From the NCBI RefSeq assembly GCF_001625305.1, contig NW_017803824.1, positions 1,491,986 to 1,555,985 of the forward strand: a DNA stretch of 64,000 nt, written 5' to 3'. The stretch comes from Branchiostoma belcheri. Its lineage: Eukaryota > Chordata > Leptocardii > Amphioxiformes > Branchiostomatidae. The position numbers and the translations under genes were made by a program. The number at the start of each line of letters is the position of its first letter. Position 1 is the first letter of the stretch. The notes beneath the pieces are model-generated. The model worked only from the letters and a program-made list of their open reading frames with translations. It was not told where the DNA came from and did not search any database. This document shows positions 23,435-35,387 of this stretch, piece after piece.

Positions 23435-26400
23435 ATGGAGTTGACGGGAGACGTCAGCGGCACTTCCTCCCGAAAACCCACCGTTATCCGGCGCGGGACG
23501 GCAGGTAACGCACTAAAACTACCTGGTACTGTTAGAGTACCACACAGGCTTTCTTCTGACGCCTTGTGGGCGTTTGTCTACGAAGAAAAATGTTGTTTTA
23601 AGCGCTACGAAACCTCGCTTCCGGGTTAGACCGGTTTCTTGGTTTACATATCGGATGTGTGGGGAGGGGAGCGTATTTGACGTATACAAATAACAACAAA
23701 TATTTGACAACACCGCTGCTTCTATGGAGTCAATTATCAGGTAGTTTAGACGGTTTTAAAGCCATTGGGAGTATATACCACTGGCTTGTTGTAGCATGCG
23801 TGGAATTGTTGTTCCATGGCAAATGAACTTGGGTCTTATAAAAATTTGGAACGTCCTGTCTAGCGAGCAAGATCATTTGTTTGTATTTCGAACTAACACG
23901 CGACATTCAGCACGTGATCTGGATAGCAAAGATTTAACTTTTTAGTTTCCTCTCTGAATGGTATCGGAGTTAGTATGGAATAGGATATTGCCCTTTGATA
24001 AGTGATGAAAGGGGCTCGATCAAAGAGCCGGTCGATCAATACACACAAAACAATGAATAAGTCATGTGACAGGCGGGATCTATAAAAAGTGGTTCCGCCC
24101 ACTAGTTAATCGGATCACGTTTACATGTACATACAGGATAGACTGTATAATCAAGAAGCTTTCATGTCCTTCGTATAATGTAGGGCTGAGTGTGTCATGC
24201 CTTGTCCTGCATTCCATAGATACACACTAGCCTGGTTTAAAGAAATCTTGCCACTTTTCCGTGCATTTGTGCATTGTAATTCAGATATAAATAAATAAGT
24301 AACGTTAACCGTTGATATAAATAAGTGATGTGAAAGTTAAATAATTAATGATTGTCAATGTTGTGTACCAGCTACATGAATACCACCGTAGGGTTAATTA
24401 GGAAATTAAGAAGCAAAGTAAAAGGGAATTAACCATATGAAATCAACTTCAAACATTGTCTAAGTCTTACTGACTTGTATCTACATGGTTATGGTTGTTT
24501 TCAGGCCCTGGCCGTCCTGCCCCGGCCGCCCCCAGCAGACCAGCCCCGGCACCTCCACGCCCACAGCCTGCTGCCAGGTCAGATGTCAGAATCTTCAGAT
24601 ATGCCCAGCAGCCGGTTCACAGTTTTAACTGCACTAGGTTAAAAATGAAGGCCCCCCTAAGTTGTAAACAGTTCTTGTCTAGATACGGGTCTGATATGAG
24701 TGTTAAAAGGGTTCTTAGCACATGTACACTGCATATTAGCCCAGGAAATGGTCGGTTGTGGTATTTAGGCACACCACTTGATACCATGTGTTTTTGTTTA
24801 TCAAAATCTATCTTTAATTACATTATATAGTAGAGGGGATTCATTCCTCAAGCTACCGACATCTTGCACACGCAGTCGTCCCTCAGTAAGACATCTGGAG
24901 CCGCATAGTTCCCGTTTAGAACTTTTATCAGCCTGTNNNNNNNNNNNNNNNNNNNNCCGTGTGACAGGCTGAATAAAAGTTCTAAACGGGAACTATGCGG
25001 CTCCAGATGTCTTACTGAGGGACGACTGCGTGTGCAAGATGTCGGTAGCTTGAGGAATGAATCCCCTCTACTATATACTATCTTTAATTACATCACATAC
25101 ATCACATGCAAATTTATAATACATGTCTCATTGTCTGACATGTATTAGAAATTTGTTGCCCCTAGATGTTCATTTTCATACTCATGCTTGTAAAGCCTGA
25201 AATTTATTTAAGCTTAATTTTTTTTCTAAACATAGGACATCAGTACCAGAAAGAACAGATTCTACAAAACGAGGTGAGTGCAAGACCATTATTTTGGTAG
25301 CTTCTTGACACTTGTCTTCTTACTTGGATTTCTTTTTGATCCACACATTTAATCACATACATCTATACATCTTCACAATTAGATGCAGCACCAAAGCCAC
25401 TGTCCAGAAAACCAAGTGTTCCTCCAGCCAGTAAACCTAAACCTGCAGCAGGCAAACGGTAGGTGTCATATCAGAGTAACTGTCTAGTATACCTCTAATC
25501 ACTTGTTAGTGTAGCAGGTGTATCTGTATCTGTATAACACCCTGTATAACACCCTTTGGCATAAAACACCATGTTTGTAGCCACTTTAGGGGAGAAGGAA
25601 GAATCTGTGATGTTTATTTCAGGTTTACTTCACCCCAAGGGAATGAAGTGTTGTTTCTGGTTATTTGTGTGTGTGTCTATCCATCTGTGTATGACTATGT
25701 GTATGTTTCTGCAATTTGCAATGCAATATACATATACACTGCATTGTTGCCATACATACATACATCCATGATCAGTGCTACCACTTTTGTCTGTGGGACC
25801 AGAAGGCTAGGATTGCTAAGCAGTATGGGTAGGGGTTGAAGTCTGCCATTCCAGGTTGTCTTGTTTTAACCTTTATTATCTGTCCTTTCAGGAAACTAGA
25901 AATCACCATAGTGTCAGCCCAGCCCATGACGTCCAGCCAAATGACGGCCTTCAACACGGGAGGATCCGTACCTCCTTCCTCTACCAGCACAAATAAACCC
26001 ACACAGGAACAGGCCAACACTGCGCCCAAGAAGAAATCCGCACCCCCTCCCAAACCCCCTCCCCCCTCGCGCCCTCCCCCACCTTCTGTAAAGTCTTCCA
26101 CTGGAGGCAAGCCAGGTGAGTTGTCAGATTTGTTGCAAGATTATGTCTTTCCATTTTCTGTTGTTTTCGTACGCAAGATTGTGTCTTTCTGTTTCATTTA
26201 CTTTGGAAGAAATAACAGGTGACATTTTTCCTATGATCCATTCTGCTCTGCTGAATAACAAATCATTGATTTGATCGATATTTCTACAGGCTTGTTTGAA
26301 TGTAAACATTATGAATGTATCATGTACTTTGACAGCATACCTTTTCCAAGATTGCAGCTTAGTGAAAATTGTAAATACAGCTATAATTCATTCATCGATC

Positions 26401-29400
26401 CCATATAGTATACAGGTATACATGGGGAAGATTTTGGTTGTGCATATCAATGATTTGTGTCAGTTTTTCGTTATGCTATATAGTAAATGTGTATAAGTAA
26501 TGTTGCAATATGCACATCTTTTGTCAGCAGTTTTTGCTGATCAGTTTTTCCAGCAGCCTTGTCGTGATATTGTTGTGTCAAGTTGCTATTGTTGTTGTTC
26601 TTTATTTGTTGTTGTTGGCCATCCTCTTTGGGAAATATAGATGAAGGTTAGTACAGTGAGGACCATTTCACCAAAAGCATGGCGTTCATTTGGACCTGAA
26701 ACCCTCCATTTTTATACTTTGATGGTTAACTGTAAGGCCACACAATTATTTCCTTGATTCTTGGTTGCAGGTAAATATATATAATATTGAAGTCAGAAAG
26801 CAAACTAAAAACAGAAATAGGCATCCTGTGATAGAATCAAATGCTAGCCTACCACATGAACCAAACTTCAACATACGAGTCTAGGCTGGCTAATTTTTAA
26901 ATTTCAAGGAATTGATTTTATACATGTACAACAAAAAATGTAACTTAAATGGAAAACACGTTCAAATGTTCCAATGTGAGAATTTTTTATCAATTCATAT
27001 CCTATAAGTGGTACAATGTATATGAAATCAGAAAAAAGCACCTGATCCAAGAACCAAGTAATTGAATTGATATGGCTTTAGTCTGGAACCCGTGGTTTGA
27101 GAGGAATGTCAATGATTGCTTGCTTGCTCTCTGGCAGTCAACTTGCCTGTACAATGTTGGTTCTGTTGTTTGTTGTTATTTACTGCTCATTGGAGCTGGT
27201 TTGCTTACAGACTCAGTGGGTCAACAGCATGATGTTGTTTGCTTGACTGAAACTGTGGCCTGTCCCATGTCTTGTATACTTTCTGTAGTTTTGTGCATCA
27301 AGTGTTTGTTCCAAAAAGTCAGATTTTGTCCTGTATGTGTCTTTGAAAGGTGTGTTAAGCATGGTATAGCTTAAGGATGCAAAATGAAGTTGCTTGTTCT
27401 TACAGAGATTGTAAATTGATTCTGCATATCATGATGGTGATGTTTAGTTTTTGTCTTTGTTGTCTGTTGCTGTGTTTCTTATTCAATTGTTACCCTTCCC
27501 TCTCTAGGTCCAACCATTTTGAGACCGAAGCCTGTGACCAACAAAGGCAAACCTGCGCGCCCTCCTCCTGCCAGTAAAAAGGTTCCCAAAGACGTAAGTC
27601 ATATGATCATAGCCTGATGACCAATCAGGAGCCCACATTGGGAATTGATTATGAGGTAACCGTTGTAATTTCAATGGGCAGACAACTATTCTAATAACTG
27701 ACCACTTTTTAGCACAAGTGGTCATACTTATCTGTGTGTTGAAACTAGCTTCAATTTCTAACTAGATTTTGCTGACAAAGAATATCTGCAACATGGCTAT
27801 TTGATTTGATTGAGTTAGAATTGACTATATGTTGATACCTTTAATGTCTTGCTGTCTAGAAGCCGCCCAGTTATAACGAAGTCCTGAAGGAGATCCACCG
27901 GGAGTCCCCCCAGACAGCTCTGCTCTTGGCTGAACTGGGTCCCAACTTCAGCATGACGCCAGCTCCCCAGCCCCAACCCCCGCGCCCTGCCACCTGGTCA
28001 ACCTTCCCCCCAGAGGAACACACTCAGACCGGCTGGGCAAGCTTCGACGACGACACGGTTCCCAAAAGTTCGGAGCCTCCCTCCGTGCCGGCCCCACCTC
28101 TACCGTCTACCAGGCCCAGAAAAGCGTACAAACACCCGGGAAAGACGTCGGCGGATTCTTCGCGAAGCGGCTCGCCCGCCAACGAGTTGGAGAGTATCGA
28201 GAACGTGAAACCGCCCGTCCCGACGCAAAGGCCTCTGTCTCTGGATAGTACGTCTTCAGAGTCGAGTTCGGGAAAGGTCCCGCCGCCCGTTCCCTCCACC
28301 AGGCCCCAGAAGAGAGCCAGCATAAGTAGTGTCAGTAGTGCAGGGTCGGAGGTGTTAAGCTATGGGCTGCCTGATGTTATACCAAAGGGAGGGACTGAAG
28401 AGGACACTTCGGGAAGTGGAACAGAACAGAAGAAGGCTGTTCCCGGCACAAAGAAAAAGGCACCACCAAGGGTTAGTCTCAAGAATATACGATACTGATA
28501 TACTATGTTGTGCTCTTTTCTTGCCTTTGAAGCTACATGTATAGGTGATGCAATGTATGCTGTATTGACTTGTACAGAGCAATTGAAAAGTGGGTGTGTG
28601 CGTGTCTGTGCATGTACATGTGCGCGTGTGTGTAAATGTGTGTGATGAATAATAATTGTTCACGTTCATAATCATATACACATATACCTTTTTCATCTGA
28701 GGCTCTCTGCATGCCACTTTACATGACTGTCCTAAAATGTTTACGGAGAATGACATTCAATTTCTAGACATACTCAGTAAACTATTCTGTCTTGCTTAGA
28801 AAAGTCGGCCTTTTGCATCTGTTCAAGTTTGAAACCAGACTTCTTGCATATTCCAGTGTGTGTAACAACCTGTATCCTCCATGCATTCAGACATATGACT
28901 GATGTACTGTACTGTGCATTGCTTGTAAAGTGTGATCTTTACCATTACATGTCTTTCCAGTTTGTGTAACAACCTTTATCTACCATGCATTTAGACTGAT
29001 GCACTGTATATTGCTTGTAAAGTGTGATCTCTTTACCATTCCACCCTCCCCATCTTCACTAACAGCCCACCTCTGGGCCTACTCTGAAGAGAATGGGCTC
29101 TAACGCATCCCAAACTTCTAAGCCAAGCATGATGCGCACTTCTTCTGTGGTGAGTTCTGGGATCTACAATGTATGGGTACTAGTATTAAGGCCTCCTTGC
29201 TTTGTGTAATGTATACTGGAAATTCAGTAAGCATTGATTACATTCACAGTCCTGTATTGTTTTGTATTATATAGGTACTCTATACTAAATGTGTCCTTGT
29301 TTTAGGTCAAATTTACATATAACGTCTGTATCACTATCCATCTATTGGTTTGGCTGTTCAACACACACAGCCAGGCCAGCCCAAGTAGCCAGTGGCTGTT

Positions 29401-32400
29401 ACAAGCTTGCCCTGCTGACAAGACATGACAGAACATTACGGCAACATCATCCGCTATATGCTCTGTATATTATATACTTGCAATCTCCAGATATTATATC
29501 ATTCAAGACACAACATTTTAACACAACATATCATGCTATGTAACTTTTTAGAAATACATGTAGTTACTATGGGTCTTTTGATTGTAGGAGAGTTCCAGTA
29601 GTGTTTCATCTGGTAAAGCAGACAGTCAGGGTGGATCGGAGTGGAAGGCACCACCTCTTCCCAAACGGCCTGGTCCTGGACACCCGCTCTTCCACTATCT
29701 GGTAAGGTTCATGATACACATGATTGTATTGTGACAGCAACTTTTCCTGTCGAGGGTTGTATTGCCAAAAACAGTTACTCAAGCAACTGGATATGATTTT
29801 GGAAACGGTCAGATGTTTCAGGTAGCATCCGCTACTTTCGTCAGTGACACTGGAGAATTGTCAGAATAGCAGGTTTATAAGTATGGACTTTTGACTGATA
29901 TGCAAATAAGTGAAGACAAGTCATTGCATTGGTCACTTTCTTGCAGGTTTGAGGGCAAAGACTTCTTTCAACGGACCCATTTTTTTTTTAAATAATGCAT
30001 GTACTTTATTACTCGACAATCGTACAAGGTATAATGTGTGGCAACAGGCCAACAGCTATGAAACAACAATACTAAAAGTTATTATATAAATGTTTACCAC
30101 AACTATGAAACAACGATACTACAAGATTAATCCAAGACTATTCCTTACAGCTGTCTTGGGGAGAGGAAAATGCTTTTGGCCCAGGAGGAGACACTGGAAA
30201 AGTAGATAACTATGTACATGTACATGCATGCTAAAAATCTATTCTTACAGAAGATGTGGTGGCTGGTGTAGGTGTCTGTCTTTCCAACACTTTTTGAAGC
30301 AATTTTTGTTCACTACTGGTGTTGTAGCCTGGTTACTAGACCTATTATAGCTCCCCAGTCCTACATCCTACGCTATTTGCAGAGAGGATGTAGGACTCGG
30401 GAGCTATAATAGGTCTGGTAACCAGGCTACTGGTGTTGGTCTGTGGGTGGATGTTATACTTTACATTATGTCCTCTCCAGACTTAAGTCAGATACAAGAA
30501 AAATATTCAATGCTTTTGGTAATACCTTGCTTAAGCTTATCCCAGGCGGATGTTGGTGTGAAAAATTGAAATAGATGGTATTTCGCCAGTGGTGATGTGG
30601 GACTATTAGAGAAGGAGGTTATAAAATTAGGTGTAGGAATAGTTTTGACCTTAAACTTCCCCATGTTTTCCTCAGGCATCTGACGCACATGGGATCGCTC
30701 AGTTTGACTATGAAGCCGCTCAAGAAGATGAACTTTCCTTCAAAGTAAGTTTGGTTTTCATGATATGCTTCAGACTTGATGTCAGATAGATTTTCTAAAC
30801 ATTTTTCTTATTGGTGTGTAGAGTGCAGTCAAGGATTGAATTGATAGTACATTGCTAATGAAGGCTGAATCAGTACCATGGAAAGCTCCAATGACGGCTG
30901 TATCAATACCATGGAAAGTCCCAATGAAGGCTGTATCAGTACCAAGGAAAGTCCCAATGAAGCTGTATCAGTACAATGGAAAGCCTCAATGGAGGCTGAA
31001 TCAGTACCATGGAAAGTCCCAATGAAGGCTGTATCAGTACCATGGAAATTGCCAATGAAGGCTGAATCAGTACCATGGAAAGTCCCAATGAAGGCTGTAA
31101 CAGTACCATGGAAAGTCCCAATGAAGGCTGTATCAGTACCATGGAAAGTCCCAATGAAGGCTGTATCAGTACCATGAAAAGTCCCAATGAAGGCTGTATC
31201 AGTACCATGTAAAGTCCCAATGAAGGCAGTATCAGTACCATGGAAAGTCCCAATGAAGGCAGTATCAGTACCATGGAAAGTCCCAATGAAGGCTGTATCA
31301 GTACCATGGAAAGTCCCAATGAAGGCTGTATCAGTACCATGGAAAGTCCCAATGAAGGCTGTACCAGTACCATGCATGGAAAGTCCCAATGAAGGCTGTA
31401 CCAGTACCATGGAAAGTCCAAATGAAGGCGGTATCAGTACCATGAAAAGTGCCAACGAAGGCTGTATCAGTACCATGGAAAGCACCAATGAAGGCTGTAT
31501 CAGTACCATGGAAAGCCCCAATGAAGACTGCATCAGTACCATGGAAAGTCCCAATGAATGAATGCTATCAGTAACATGGAAAGTCCCAATGAAGTTTGAC
31601 ATACACATTTATGTTATTCGTTTTCATCCAAACATTATGCTGTACATGTATTTTGTAGGCTGGGGATGCCATCCTCCTGATAGAGAGAGTGAATGCTGAT
31701 TGGTTGTTAGGGAGGGTAGGGAGCAACAAGGGCCTCTGTCCTCAAAGCTTCATCAAGGTCATCATACCACTACCTGGAGATTGCCAGGTAATTATACTAC
31801 TTTACTGTGTTAATGCTTTTTGAAATGTTAAATTACTTGAACTACAGTGTACCAGTACACAGTTAGCATGATGCAAAATGCAACCTACTTGCAACCTACA
31901 ATTTGCAACCAAGGGGTAAAATTGAGGATTACAAAATGTAGATACAGCTATCCATTGATGAAACTTTGTTGGACCGTAAATCTAATGCATTCTCCACAGG
32001 ACGGCACGCAAATGGCTCCTGGCAGTGGGCCCAGGGCTGTTGCTCTCTACGATTTCGAACCAGGTCAGTGATTGTTCCTTCTTTATTTCCCACAGTGTTA
32101 CTGTCTTCATGTTACAGATTATGATATTGAGGCACTTTTGAAATATTGTTTTATCTAGTGTAACTCATCTCATGTCATTCATGTAGCACTAGCCCAGTTC
32201 TACCAAATATCAAATTTTCCTGTCACTGAGAAGTTGACAACAGTAAGTAACCAAACATCATCATCAATTGCAGGTCAGTCTGATGACCTGGGCTTCAAGA
32301 AGGGAGATACCATTTTCCTGTTAGGGAAGGTGGGGGCAGACTGGTACCGAGGGAAGTGTGGGAAGAAGGAGGGAATGTTCCCAGCTACTTACGTCAATGT

Positions 32401-35387
32401 AGTGGAGGACCTGCCCTGGAAACAACCGGCTCAAGAAAAGGCTGACACAATCGGGTAAAGAACCTGGCTTTTTTTGGAAGTAGGGTTTGATGCTGCATTT
32501 TTACCTCTATCTGTGTATGGAGGTTTTGTTTCTGATCAGTCTGATCTTTGAATACAGTAGAGTTACAGAAAGTAAGAGGGGAAATGATACAAAGAATTTA
32601 TGTTTTATTTATTTATTGAATCTTCAGATGGCTGGGTAGCCAATTCAATTTTGCCAATTTTTTTTTCAATGGGTTACAGAATGCATCAAATACATGTATA
32701 ACAAAAGAAGTAGAATTGTGACAAAGTATACATACCCTGTAAGCAAAAATACATATATTGGATGAATGGAATTGCAGTTCTGCTTTTTTCTACCAGGGGG
32801 CCTCGCTGCAAGGCAAGATTCGACTTTGAAGGGGAGAGCGAGGGCGACTTGTCCTTTGAAGAGGGTGATGTCATCAGTCTTCTGGAGAGGGTCGGAGATG
32901 AATGGATGAAGGGAGAGCTGAAGGGGAAGGCTGGGATCTTCCCTCTGTCTTTTGTAGAGGTGGTCGAGAATCTGCCTATCGACACAGTCACTGCTTCTAG
33001 TGATGGTAAGTTACACTCAGTCCGATAACGTTAGTCACTAGCTATATATTTTTACCTTCGCAGAAGGAAAACATATTGTTTTTGCTCTGTTTCTTCTTCT
33101 TCCTCTTCTTCTCGAAACAAAGAAGGTCAATGACCTGAACTAGACGTCTGTCATCATGGTAACTGGTGTTGGGTTACATCATGTTGCAGTTTTGAAGCTG
33201 GACGAATTTAGACTCCTGTCACCATATATTATATATATATATGAATGTATCTGAGTAAGAATTAACAGAGCAGACTATATGCGAAGGTAAACATTTTGGA
33301 TTTGCTTTGCAAATGTTACCTTTCTAGTTGAATCACTATATCTTGTTACACTGTAGTACAACCATGTAGATAGCTAGTTTCAGTTCAATTGTATGTAGCT
33401 TACTTGTTCTGTTGTCTTCATGTAGAATTCTTTTCTTTACAGGAGCTGTAGTGAATGTACTGTATGATTTTGAGGGAGAAAATAATGATGAACTTTCTGT
33501 AAAGGTATCGTCATGTTTCCATATTTCTCTTTACATTGTTTTCTATTTTGCTGTGACACATTTCTGACCTTAGAACAAGTAGTATAAGTTGATTCATCCA
33601 CTAGTATTGTCTTGTAGAAGTTTTACGTAGGTAAATTTTGTTCTTCCCACATATCTTTATATCCACATACGACCTTACAAGTCACTGTACTTTAAATTTG
33701 TTGTGTCAATTAAGTTCTTTAACTAAATTTTTTGTAGGCTGGGAACAAGTTGAAAGTTCTCAGTATCGTCAGTGCTGATTGGCTGCTTGGAGAAGTGGAT
33801 GGGAGGCAGGGCAGGTTCCCAGCATCCTTTGTGGACCAGATTCCCTCCAATGTCCCAGCAGCACCAACCGAACCATCAGGGAATGAGGTAACCTACATTC
33901 TCTTTTCTTCTGAAACTTGCATGACTGTTTGTGTCTAAAATTTTTATAATGAAAATGTGTTGGGTCGTGTGGCGCAAGAGCAGAGTTCTCCACTCAGAAC
34001 AAAGAGGTCCTGGGTTCGAGTCCTGACATGCCACCAATCTTGTGCTCTTGGGAAAGGCACTTAACACGACTTTCCCCACTTAACTCAGGTGAAAATGAGT
34101 ATTGTCTGTCCTGTATTTGTTTCTATGTTTGGGATACAACACCAGAGACAGCTGCCTTTGTTCCACGTGTATTGTATTGTAACAGTCACAATTGCAATAA
34201 ATCAAATCAGAATATTGTCTGCCCTGCATTTGTCTATGTGTGGGATACAACACCAGCAACAGCTGCCTTTGGCCCACAAGTATTGGACATGCAATTTCAA
34301 TAAATCAATTCAAAATATGACCGCTTATTTTACTTTGGTACAGACACAAGGTCCCTCCCAGTACATCGCAAAGTATGACTTTGTCGGCCAGAGTGAAGGG
34401 GAGCTGTCCTTCAAGGCCGGGGACAGGATGTCACTCATCAGTGAGCTCGATGCTGATTGGCTGACAGTGATGATTGACAGGAACGAGGGCGTGGTTCCCA
34501 GATCCTATGTGGAGCCTGCAGGAGGTGGAGGAGATGGTGAGACTTGTCCTTGTGTTGCCATGCAGTGTTCAAAATACCAATCTGCATTCTTCATTTTGCA
34601 GAGATTTACAATATTGCAGAAGAAAAATCCTACAATCTGCAATTTTGCATTGTTGAGTTGAGAAGGTTGTAGTATGGAGGCTTGTGTATTTGCAGAAAGT
34701 GTTTCCAAATTGCAGAACAAAATTTTGACTCATCTGCAAAACATTGGAAAAGGTATTTCTACCACTGCCATGACTATGGTCCTTATGTAGAGTTGGGTTA
34801 GATTTTCACTTTTAGATCACACCAATTTGATTTTAGCTTGGAAGGTAATTTTAAATTTTGAACATATTTCAGATGGTTCCAGGCCCAGCGCTGTAGTGCT
34901 GTATGACTTTGAGGCAGAGCAAGAGGATGAACTTTCATTGAAGGTCAACTCATCTTGTTCTGAACATTGGTTACCTAACTTCTTTCCTTCCTTGTACTTA
35001 CGTCTCTGCATTTTTGTGACCTTGTAGAAATCCTTATATTCCCAAAAACATTGTCTGTATTGAACCTTGCTTCATACTGTGAAAATCTGGAAATAGTTGC
35101 AGCAGTTTCAAGTTTGCAATTTTCATGGTCTCCTTAACGCTGCAAAGTCATTCATGTCCATTGTGATAGTCTTGATTTTTACCACGCCAAGATATTTAGG
35201 TGCTGCAAATGTAAATGAATGTACTGTCTCTAACAATATGTTGTATTTTTATTTGTACCTGTAACAGGAAGGAGAGGAAATTTTTCTGAAGGAAGTGTTT
35301 GATGATGATTGGCTGGTAGGAGAGGTCAAAGGTCGCATGGGCCGGTTCCCAGTCGCCTTTGTCCAGATCATCACACCTTTACCCTGA
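23435..35387 (+). CDS. SH3D19: SH3 domain-containing protein 19-like adaptor with six SH3 domains
   Basis: Nineteen exons: 23435-23504, 24505-24577, 25236-25273, 25383-25458, 25892-26115, 27508-27593, 27860-28471, 29066-29149, 29588-29701, 30676-30744, 31659-31787, 32000-32063, 32274-32454, 32797-33005, 33443-33504, 33738-33887, 34344-34536, 34873-34943, 35268-35387. They total 2625 nt and encode 874 residues with consistent phases. Residues 1-460 are proline-rich with many PxxP SH3 ligands (PAPAPPRPQP, PPPKPPPPSRPPPP, PPLPKRPGPG). Six SH3 domains follow at about 464-518, 538-595, 610-665, 678-733, 752-806 and 817-873, each with ALYDF-like, (D/E)ELSF and (D/E)W motifs. PGHPLFHYL followed by HGIA just before the first SH3 matches the vertebrate SH3D19 (Eve-1) junction. 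SH3D19 binds ADAM cytoplasmic tails and endocytic or cytoskeletal partners. Human SH3D19 has five SH3 domains. Intersectin was considered, but EH domains are absent. A GTG at 23414 is in frame but the ATG is preferred. Confidence 0.92.
24824..25077. mobile_element. Large palindrome with assembly gap, flanked by 16-bp direct repeats
   Basis: Two ~105-base arms are near-perfect inverted copies (left 24824-24936, right 24957-25077), meeting at the 20-N gap. Outer ends read TATATAGTAGAGGGG and CCCCTCTACTATATA. CTATCTTTAATTACAT occurs on both sides (24808-24823 and 25078-25093), like a target-site duplication. It lies in SH3D19 intron 2. It is either a foldback element or, less likely, an assembly inversion artefact; the loop is unknown. 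Confidence 0.75.
24937..24956. other. Assembly gap (20 N)
   Basis: Twenty Ns at the centre of an inverted repeat. Palindromes commonly break assemblies, and the true loop length is unknown. Confidence 0.99.
29766..29860 (+). mobile_element. Half copy of the foldback family seen at 10303
   Basis: ACAGTTACTCAAGCAACTGG then ATATGATTTTGGAAAC and TCAGGTAGCATCCGCTAC match the arms at 10303, 46317 and 48271. It lies in SH3D19 intron 9. Confidence 0.65.
30325..30428. mobile_element. ~104-bp foldback element with 10-bp direct repeats
   Basis: TAGCCTGGTTACTAGACC at the left is mirrored by GGTCTGGTAACCAGGCTA at the right, and inner arms (TATTATAGCTCCC / GGGAGCTATAATA) pair too. ACTGGTGTTG flanks both ends (30315-30324 and 30429-30438). 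A duplication of 9-11 bp is typical of Mutator-type or Foldback insertions. It is intronic in SH3D19. Confidence 0.75.
30860..31594. repeat. 33-bp minisatellite, about 22 copies
   Basis: The unit starts GAAGGCTGTATCAGTACCAT and continues GGAAAGTCCCAAT. Most copies have 0-3 substitutions, one lacks a base and one carries a 4-base insertion. The period is divisible by three, so long frames stay open on both strands (up to 259 codons on the minus strand) with an 11-residue repeat. It lies 116 bases into the intron that splits the first SH3 domain of SH3D19. No splice sites around it support coding use. Confidence 0.95.
33051..33330 (-). repeat. Dispersed ~270-bp repeat, intronic copy
   Basis: Shares GCAAAGCAAAT-type ends, a polypurine GAAGAAGAGGAAGAA tract and ATGTAACCCAACAC with copies at 41287-41525 and 60028-60285 (in the opposite orientation). 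The ends match imperfectly as inverted repeats (TTTACCTTCGCA near 33051, GCGAAGGTAAAC near 33281), suggesting a DNA-transposon derivative. Confidence 0.65.
33961..34318 (+). mobile_element. tRNA-derived SINE in SH3D19 intron
   Basis: The A-box-like TGTGGCGCAAGAGCAGAG and perfect B-box GGGTTCGAGTCC are spaced as in a tRNA. The body (CAATCTTGTGCTCTTGGGAA) is followed by two tandem tail units with GGGATACAACACCAG, each closing with an AATAAATCAA-type end. The same family is at 21655 and 39304. The acceptor stem does not pair. Confidence 0.8.

Noticed and set aside
30860-31594. CRISPR-like repeat array
   Set aside because: Units are contiguous 33-bp copies with no unique spacers, in an animal intron.
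30829-31608. 259-codon minus-strand and 161-codon overlapping frames
   Set aside because: They are translations of the 33-bp minisatellite, open only because the period is divisible by three; there is no non-repetitive coding sequence or splice support.
33963-34035. tRNA gene
   Set aside because: A and B boxes are present but the acceptor arm does not pair and the family is dispersed; it is a SINE.
23435-35387. Assignment of the multi-SH3 gene to intersectin
   Set aside because: No EH domains or coiled coil; the proline-rich N-terminus and the PGHPLF/HGIA junction match SH3D19.
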